Of a DNA stretch of 34,523 bases, positions 33,272-34,523 are shown piece after piece (position 1 is the first letter of the stretch; each line of letters opens with the position of its first letter). The DNA lies in NCBI GenBank assembly GCA_903822525.1, contig CAIJPI010000154.1:1-34523 (forward strand), given 5' to 3'. Origin of the DNA: an uncultured Bacteroidales bacterium (GTDB lineage: Bacteria > Bacteroidota > Bacteroidia > Bacteroidales > UBA4417). The notes beneath the pieces are model-generated. The model saw only the letters and a program-made list of their open reading frames with translations. It searched no databases and had not been told where the DNA came from. A program made the position numbers and the translations under genes.

Positions 33272-33751
33272 TTAATCTGCTCTTTTAAACAATGGAAGTG
33301 AAGTAAGTGCTGACAGAGTTTCTGAACCCAAGTCACCTTCCTTACTGAAAGCCCAAACAAACAGCGCTGTCAACGGATGGTCCCTGCGTATATTTTCAAT
33401 GGCTTGAAGTGAAAGTTGTTTTGCAATTCCCTTTCTCCTGTATTCTTTTAATACCAGTGCTGAACAAAGGTATAAGGCCTGATATTTGACTTGGAGAGGA
33501 GTCAGTTCGAAAAGTTCTTTTTCGGAGATTTCATTTTCTATAAACCTGTACATTAACTCCAGTGTGGTTGGTATAAGTAAAATCCATGCTACCGGTCCTT
33601 TCCCGTCATCATATTCTGAAACGCTTGAAGGATGAATCATTAGTAATCGTTCCAGTACATCCTGATCAACATTGAGCTGGTCAGGATCATTCTTGGTGGC
33701 AAAGACTTCGTCAGCCAACTGTATCATTCGTTCAAGGTTGCTTAAGGCCAT
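33272..33751 (-). CDS. GNAT-like acetyltransferase domain protein
   Basis: The 159-residue protein shows the acetyl-CoA-binding signature of the GNAT fold: a beta strand (ALYLCSALVL) followed by EYRRKGIAKQL at 103-113, equivalent to motif A (R/Q-x-x-G-x-A), then a helix and another strand (TALFVWAFSKEG). The N-terminal 85 residues are not typical. The substrate is unknown. It lies behind the permease gene in convergent orientation, 57 bp away, and is not obviously part of the hydrogenase system. Confidence 0.6.
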   Translation of the reverse strand: MALSNLERMIQLADEVFATKNDPDQLNVDQDVLERLLMIHPSSVSEYDDGKGPVAWILLIPTTLELMYRFIENEISEKELFELTPLQVKYQALYLCSALVLKEYRRKGIAKQLSLQAIENIRRDHPLTALFVWAFSKEGDLGSETLSALTSLPLFKRAD

Positions 33752-33901
33752 GAGATAAAATTTAAATTTTCAGAATAGTATGTGATATCGTGCTAAGCGG
33801 GTTCGCCTGCTCCTCAAACTTTTTAACTTGTTGGTCTTTGCGAAACTTCCTTTATCCGTTCCAATAGCAAATTTTAGGTATCAGAATTTTTTATACAGTT
33901 G

Positions 33902-34429
33902 TTACTGCTGCATATTTGTTTTGGGTTTAATTGGTATCCAGATTTCCTCTTCCGATTCAGGGTCATTGTTTTTATATTTCTCGCCCAGTATTTCAAAATG
34001 GGGACGGCTATCGGGATCGTAAACGGAAGCAGGCAGCCAGGTTCCGAAAATATAACGGAATATCTGTGGCCCGCCGGATGCAGTTCCTTTGTATAAAAAA
34101 ACGGCATACAAGCCAGCCTCCAAAATATAGGTTTCCATAGCATCAGGAACATTGTCAAATCCTGCAACCTCAACAGCTGCCCATTTATCAAACAGTGCTT
34201 CGGGATCAAAATCTCTGAAATCAAATGATGGATCGTAAACCTGCATGGAGAACAAATCGCTTGTCAGACTGTCTTTTATTGTTTTACGCAATGGCATAAA
34301 ACTCTGCCATAGTTGTACGGTTTTGTTTTCGGATATCGACATTTTAACCCGCTTCCCAACCAGTTTTGTTTCTGACAGAGTTTCAATTCGTGGTTTCATA
34401 TGAAAGTGAGGAGTTTTGATATTTGCCAT
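33902..34429 (-). CDS. GyrI-like / AraC effector-binding domain protein
   Basis: The 175-residue protein resembles stand-alone GyrI-like small-molecule-binding proteins. It begins with a strand PRIETLSETKLVGKRVKMS and has the typical helix with LWQSFMPLRKTI, then AAVEVAGFDNVPDAMETYIL and AGLYAVFLYKG, and ends with IFGTWLPASVYDPDSRPHFE before EEIWIPI. There is no DNA-binding domain, so it may sequester a small molecule or bind a protein partner rather than regulate transcription directly. The start could be 34429 or the internal Met at residue 11 (MKPRIETL). No neighbour suggests the ligand. Confidence 0.75.
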   Translation of the reverse strand: MANIKTPHFHMKPRIETLSETKLVGKRVKMSISENKTVQLWQSFMPLRKTIKDSLTSDLFSMQVYDPSFDFRDFDPEALFDKWAAVEVAGFDNVPDAMETYILEAGLYAVFLYKGTASGGPQIFRYIFGTWLPASVYDPDSRPHFEILGEKYKNNDPESEEEIWIPIKPKTNMQQ

Positions 34430-34464
34430 TTATGTTCCAATCAGGTTTCTCAAAATAAAATTGA

Positions 34465-34521
34465 TCATTTCATTGCTTCGTTATAGTATTGCTGCAGTAA
34501 GTGTTCCTTGTTTTGTGCTTC
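34465..34521 (-). CDS. C-terminal end of a gene running off the window
   Basis: On the minus strand the last 57 bases read as an open frame of 18 codons plus TGA (ending LLQQYYNEAMK), rich in charged and Gln residues like a protein C-terminus. The gene would begin beyond the window. Too short to identify, and it may be chance. Confidence 0.3.
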   Translation of the reverse strand, partial: EAQNKEHLLQQYYNEAMK

Positions 34522-34523
34522 CG

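Overview
The window looks like a chromosomal segment from a Bacteroidota (Bacteroidales-like) bacterium. The evidence is protein families typical of that phylum (a DUF5606-type protein, a DUF6427-like membrane protein, the long form of aromatic amino acid hydroxylase, a CarboxypepD_reg-type TonB-dependent receptor), very few Shine-Dalgarno sites, and several copies of the phylum-specific -7 promoter box TAnnTTTG just upstream of genes. Genes are dense and intergenic DNA is AT-rich. There is no rRNA, tRNA, CRISPR array or transposase.

Layout. (1) 1-1,142: a diverged tandem duplication of about 0.5 kb, each copy carrying a 61-codon minus-strand ORF of unknown function. (2) 1,143-7,567: an oxygen-dependent phenylalanine/tyrosine degradation cluster, hmgA-hppD-fahA-flavin reductase on + and a C-terminally extended phhA converging from -. 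(3) 7,587-9,773: a GT2 glycosyltransferase and a LUD-domain protein. (4) 9,939-17,005: housekeeping genes: purB, DUF5606, pyrK, pyrD, purD, a DUF6427-like membrane protein and rnhB. (5) 17,174-18,337: a secreted glucosaminidase with LysM domains. (6) 18,655-21,541: a promoter, an FMN riboswitch, an intrinsic terminator and a TonB-dependent receptor, probably a flavin uptake unit. (7) 21,883-33,214: a hydrogen-oxidation island. It has the membrane-bound [NiFe]-hydrogenase small and large subunits, cytochrome b and maturation protease on +, the hypF-C-D-E-A-B maturation genes converging on -, and a His-rich NicO-like putative nickel permease divergent from hypF. (8) 33,272-34,523: a GNAT-like protein, a GyrI-like ligand-binding protein and the end of a further minus-strand ORF.

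How it fits together. PhhA makes tyrosine, HppD makes homogentisate, HmgA opens its ring and FahA releases fumarate and acetoacetate. The aminotransferase and maleylacetoacetate isomerase steps are not encoded here. Three of these enzymes consume O2. The hydrogenase small subunit carries the six-cysteine proximal-cluster signature of O2-tolerant uptake hydrogenases, so both modules point to a cell that meets oxygen. HypA/B and the permease supply nickel, HypC/D/E/F build the Fe(CN)2CO centre, and HyaD trims the large subunit.

Most notable: the FMN riboswitch in front of a TonB receptor, whose terminator right arm is an exact 9-nt copy of the aptamer 5' strand; the Arg-Lys instead of twin-Arg signal on an otherwise O2-tolerant-type hydrogenase; and several intergenic inverted or 7/8-bp periodic repeats, one of them separating the hydrogenase protease gene from its operon.
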